Notes under the pieces: generated by a model | Told to the model about the DNA's origin: nothing | Database searches by the model: none | What the model saw: only the letters and a program-made list of their open reading frames with translations | Position numbers and translations under genes: made by a program | Assembly (NCBI GenBank): GCA_028695935.1 | Contig: JAQVHY010000007.1 | Span: forward strand, 1 to 45,049 | Direction of reading: 5' to 3' | Origin: Desulfobacca sp. | Lineage (GTDB): Bacteria > Desulfobacterota > Desulfobaccia > Desulfobaccales > Desulfobaccaceae | Length of the DNA stretch: 45,049 nt | In this document: positions 42,179 through 45,049 of the stretch, piece by piece | How positions within the stretch are numbered: the stretch's first letter is position 1 | How the letters are laid out: every line of letters begins with the position of its first letter

Positions 42179-43408
42179 ATGCAAAAGAAGCCATTGAAAG
42201 AGCTGTTACAGGAGTTGGAGCAGGAGCTACTGCGGCTCGGTTACACCGAAGGCTCCATGAAGTTTTACCGCAACCGTTGGAAGAAGATCATCCGATTCGC
42301 CCAAGAACTGGGTGAAATCTATTATTCCGAGCAGCTTGGAATCAACTACGTCGAACACCATTATCAGATCCTTGAAAAGGATTTTGGCAAAACCTTATCC
42401 CAGAAGGACACACAGGAGCTCCGCATCATTCGTATGCTTGGAGACTTCCAGCTCCATCACCCTGTTCTGAGACGGTACTATAAGCATAGGGAACTGCTTG
42501 CAGATTCCTATTACATGGGCGTCAGCAAAGGTTTTAGAAAATACTGCGAGCACAAGGGGTATTCCAGAGTAACCGTAGATCATTACGTTAAGCAGTCGGA
42601 GCGTCTCATGGATTATCTTGTTTCCCAGGGAATCCGTGACTGCCGTGGTGTCGAGCTTCCTCTCATCAATGGATATATACGGACTCTGGCCGGATACACC
42701 TATAAAACCGTAGAACAGAACATCTGTTCCATACGTTCTTTTTTAAGATATCTGCAGGAGCAGGACATCCTGAAAACAGACCTGGCCTCTAAGACACCGA
42801 TGATTCAGGCTCGCAAGCAGACACGCATCCCATCCGTCTGGACGAAAGAAGAGTTGGATGCGCTGATTGGTGCCATTGACCGAGGAAATCCAAAGGGAAA
42901 ACGGGACTATGCCATTATTCTCCTTGCCTGCGTGTTGGGTCTTAGAGTTACTGACATCAAAAACCTTGCCTTTGGCTGTTTCCACTGGGAGGCAAAAAGA
43001 CTGATATTTATCCAGTCAAAAACAAGGGAAACAGTAACCCTGCCGATTCCTTCCGAAGTTGGATGGGCTGTCATTGATTATCTGAGGTATGGCAGGCCCA
43101 AAGTGGATTCTCCTATTCTTTTTGTAAGGCATGTGGCACCATTTCTGCCCTTTTCAGAAGGCGATCATCTGTATCAGATAATCCGCGATTATATGCGGAT
43201 TGCACATCTGCCTACTTTAAAGAAGCACCGTGGCATGCACTCTCTCCGCCATACGGCAGCTTCAAGAATGCTTGAACATGACACTCCGCTTGCTGTCATC
43301 TCGGATATCCTGGGTCATACGGACACGAACTCTACAGCAGTTTATTTGAAGGTCGACGTCAATAAACTGAAAGAATGCTGTCTGGATACTCCGGAGGTGC
43401 GCTCATGA
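42179..43408 (+). CDS. Tyrosine recombinase, first of trio (RitA-like)
   Basis: The ATG at 42179 follows AAGGAG nine bases upstream; the frame is open from 42131 but that part is probably untranslated. The 409-residue protein has an N-terminal core-binding region and a C-terminal catalytic domain. The catalytic residues appear as CVLGLRVTD (Arg I), HRGMHSLRHTAAS (His-x-x-Arg), ILGHTDTNSTAVY (His and the nucleophile Tyr). All are present, so it is likely active. Its stop overlaps the start of the second gene (ATGA). Confidence 0.9.
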   Translation: MQKKPLKELLQELEQELLRLGYTEGSMKFYRNRWKKIIRFAQELGEIYYSEQLGINYVEHHYQILEKDFGKTLSQKDTQELRIIRMLGDFQLHHPVLRRYYKHRELLADSYYMGVSKGFRKYCEHKGYSRVTVDHYVKQSERLMDYLVSQGIRDCRGVELPLINGYIRTLAGYTYKTVEQNICSIRSFLRYLQEQDILKTDLASKTPMIQARKQTRIPSVWTKEELDALIGAIDRGNPKGKRDYAIILLACVLGLRVTDIKNLAFGCFHWEAKRLIFIQSKTRETVTLPIPSEVGWAVIDYLRYGRPKVDSPILFVRHVAPFLPFSEGDHLYQIIRDYMRIAHLPTLKKHRGMHSLRHTAASRMLEHDTPLAVISDILGHTDTNSTAVYLKVDVNKLKECCLDTPEVRS

Positions 43409-44391
43409 GAAACTACCTGTTCAGTGGTCCATTTGCAGAGCACATCAAGAACCATGTCCAGTTGAAGCAGGCGGTTGGGTATAAATATGAGGCAGAAGCA
43501 GAGCATCTGTTGAGATTTTCCTCCTTTAGCGCTGAAAAATATCCCGAAGCATCGATCCTTTCAAAGGAAATAGTGCTGGAGTGGTGCTCAAAAAGGAATT
43601 ATGAGGCACAGGCCAACCAATGTGCAAGATCCTCCATCCTGCGGCAGCTTGCCATGTATATGGAAGGTATTGGGATTGGCGCATACGTCCTCCCAAAGGG
43701 ATATTACCCGGCAGCACAGCAGTATGTCCCTCACATCTATACGGAAGATGAACTGCAGCGCTTCTTCCATCAGACAGATCAATGTCGCTAGGTCAGTGGA
43801 TGTCCATATCGTCATCTCATCATGCCGGTATTCTTCCGGATGGTTTATGCCTGCGGCCTTCGCTCTTCGGAAGCAAGGCTTCTGAAGGTAGAAGATGTGG
43901 ATATGGATGCAGGCATACTGGGCATTCAGCACTCAAAGAAAGACAACAGCCGTTTGGTTGCGATGTCAGACGAGCTTACGGGCCGATGCAGGGACTACTC
44001 TGAAAATGTGCATAGACTCTCAAAGGGATCTGATTGGTTTTTCCCAGGACTGCATGGAAAGCCAATGACCATAGGAAACATCTACCACAATTTCAGGCGA
44101 TTCCTGTGGAGAGCCGGCATTTCCCACGGCGGGAGGGGAAAAGGCCCAAGGGTCCACGATTTTCGTCATACATATGCCTGCCACTGCCTGAAAAAATGGG
44201 TGCTGGAAGGAAAAGACCGCGCTGCATATCTTCCTGTACTGAAAACATACATGGGGCACGCTTCCTTTGAGGAAACAGCCTATTACCTCAGGCTTACAGG
44301 TGATATCTTTCCGGACATATCCATTAAACTCGAAGGATGTTATCCCAATATGATCCCTCGACTGGAAGGTGATGGCGATGAAACCTACTGA
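43405..44391 (+). pseudogene. Tyrosine recombinase, second of trio (RitB-like), with in-frame stop
   Basis: ATG 43405 has GGAGG seven bases upstream. The frame runs to a TAG at 43789-43791 (after QTDQCR) and then continues in the same frame to 44391. Both parts together make a full-length recombinase of about 328 residues. Downstream of the stop lie YACGLRSSEARLL (Arg I), RVHDFRHTYACH, TYMGHASFEETAYY with the nucleophile Tyr. The stop removes the whole catalytic domain unless it is read through or the reading is an error. No shift of frame is involved. Confidence 0.88.
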
Positions 44392-45049
44392 TTTTGCTAC
44401 TCACCTTACGGAATTCCTATCCGTGTATCTGCCACGGCAGAAAAACGCCAGCAGCAATACGATAGCATCCTACCGTGATACCTTTAAACTGCTGCTCCGC
44501 TTCTGTCAGGGACAGAAGGACATACCAGTCGAAAAGCTGAATATGGACATGCTGACCCATGTAATGATTGCTGATTTTCTTGAATGGCTTGAAGAGGAAC
44601 GTAAATGCAGCACTGCAACCAGGAACCAAAGGCTTGCAGCCATACATTCCTTTTTCAGGTATGCCCAATACGAGGAACCATCTGGAATCCTTCATTTCCA
44701 AAAGGTAATTGCCTTGCCGGTTAAGAAGGCATCCAAGCCGTCGGTACCGCATCTGACACCGGAGGCAATGAAACTTTTGCTGTCACAGCCCGATAAAATG
44801 ACTGTGAAAGGCAGAAGAGACCTGACGCTTTTGAGCGTCCTCTACGATTCCGGATGCAGAGTGCAGGAATTAGCCAATCTCAGGGTACGGGATGTTGTAC
44901 TGGACAATCCGGCAGTGCTTATCCTCACCGGAAAAGGCTACAAGGTTCGCAGGGTTCCACTTATGAAAAACACGCTGGCTTTGCTACAACGTTACATCCA
45001 GGAGCATTCTCTTGATAAACCTTGGAAGTATGACTATCCGCTCTTTGTC
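44378..45049 (+). CDS. Tyrosine recombinase, third of trio (RitC-like), partial
   Basis: The ATG at 44378 lies inside the end of the second gene (14-base overlap). The frame is open to the window edge, 224 codons. The N-terminal SAM-like core-binding domain is visible (FLSVYLPRQKNASSNTIASY, then FLEWLEEERKCSTATRNQR). The first catalytic block DSGCRVQELANLRVRDV carries Arg I. The remaining His, Arg and Tyr blocks lie beyond the window. Confidence 0.88.
   Translation, partial: MKPTDFATHLTEFLSVYLPRQKNASSNTIASYRDTFKLLLRFCQGQKDIPVEKLNMDMLTHVMIADFLEWLEEERKCSTATRNQRLAAIHSFFRYAQYEEPSGILHFQKVIALPVKKASKPSVPHLTPEAMKLLLSQPDKMTVKGRRDLTLLSVLYDSGCRVQELANLRVRDVVLDNPAVLILTGKGYKVRRVPLMKNTLALLQRYIQEHSLDKPWKYDYPLFV

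Larger units (their letters stand above)
42014..45049 (+). mobile_element. Recombinase-in-trio (RIT-like) element, incomplete at window end
   Basis: Three tyrosine recombinase genes lie in a row on one strand with overlapping ends, the hallmark of RIT elements. The left end is sharp: host reverse transcriptase sequence stops at 42013 and the repeat TTATGCAAAG begins at 42014. Base composition is more AT-rich than the surroundings and the codon choice looks different, pointing to transfer from another, perhaps Firmicutes-like, source. The right end lies outside the window. No cargo gene is seen. Confidence 0.8.

Noticed and set aside
1-45049. CRISPR arrays, rRNA or tRNA genes
   Set aside because: I saw no regular spaced repeats and no cloverleaf or rRNA text while reading; a covariance search would settle tRNAs.

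Overview
The window looks like a chromosomal stretch of a Gram-negative bacterium of moderate GC content. It encodes an outer-membrane barrel protein, a lipoprotein-based ABC importer, an Mrp/Mbh-type cation antiporter and a polysaccharide gene cluster. The mix of gene families, the many CxxC zinc-ribbon membrane proteins and the heavy load of decayed insertion sequences would fit a deltaproteobacterial (Desulfobacterota-like) anaerobe. That placement is an inference; no marker gene in the window proves it.

Layout. (1) 1-2361: an IS4-type transposase gene split by a group II intron that encodes its own reverse transcriptase/maturase. (2) 2499-9830, minus strand: a compact run of nine genes that I cannot assign to a known pathway. 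They encode membrane or exported proteins, three of which carry CxxC zinc ribbons (seven ribbons in all), plus one ankyrin-like membrane protein. This is the best candidate here for an undescribed system. (3) 10059-10921: a decayed transposase that seems to join two IS families. (4) 11179-15972, minus strand: an iron(III)-type ABC importer (binding lipoprotein, fused double permease, ATPase) with a two-ribbon membrane protein inserted in the operon and a membrane-anchored beta-propeller at its end. (5) 16023-17708: an ISL3-family remnant with a small internal inversion, a palindromic repeat, an outer-membrane protein and a possible integrase scrap.

(6) 17873-31483: a cell-surface glycan cluster. 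On the minus strand are two large multi-membrane proteins of glycosyltransferase type, a GT2 glycosyltransferase with its DUF2304 partner, an FkbM and a type-11 methyltransferase, a B12-type radical SAM enzyme, a CgeB-like glycosyltransferase, a DegT aminotransferase and a GNAT acetyltransferase. Divergent from them are a GT4 and a GT9 glycosyltransferase. Together they could make, modify and assemble a surface polysaccharide containing an N-acylated amino sugar.

(7) 31516-39910, minus strand: a tightly packed Mrp/Mbh-like operon in the order E-F-G-DUF4040-B-C-D-D-small-small-D-cNMP. It has three different D-type antiporter subunits, no full-length MnhA, two very small membrane proteins and a cyclic-nucleotide-binding-fold protein at the end. 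(8) 40315-45049: a coiled-coil DUF1640-type protein, the tail of another possible transposase, and a second group II intron. That intron's reverse transcriptase is cut by a recombinase-in-trio (RIT-like) element. The element starts with a perfect 20-bp palindrome and related repeats, carries three overlapping tyrosine recombinase genes (the second with an in-frame stop), and runs off the window end.
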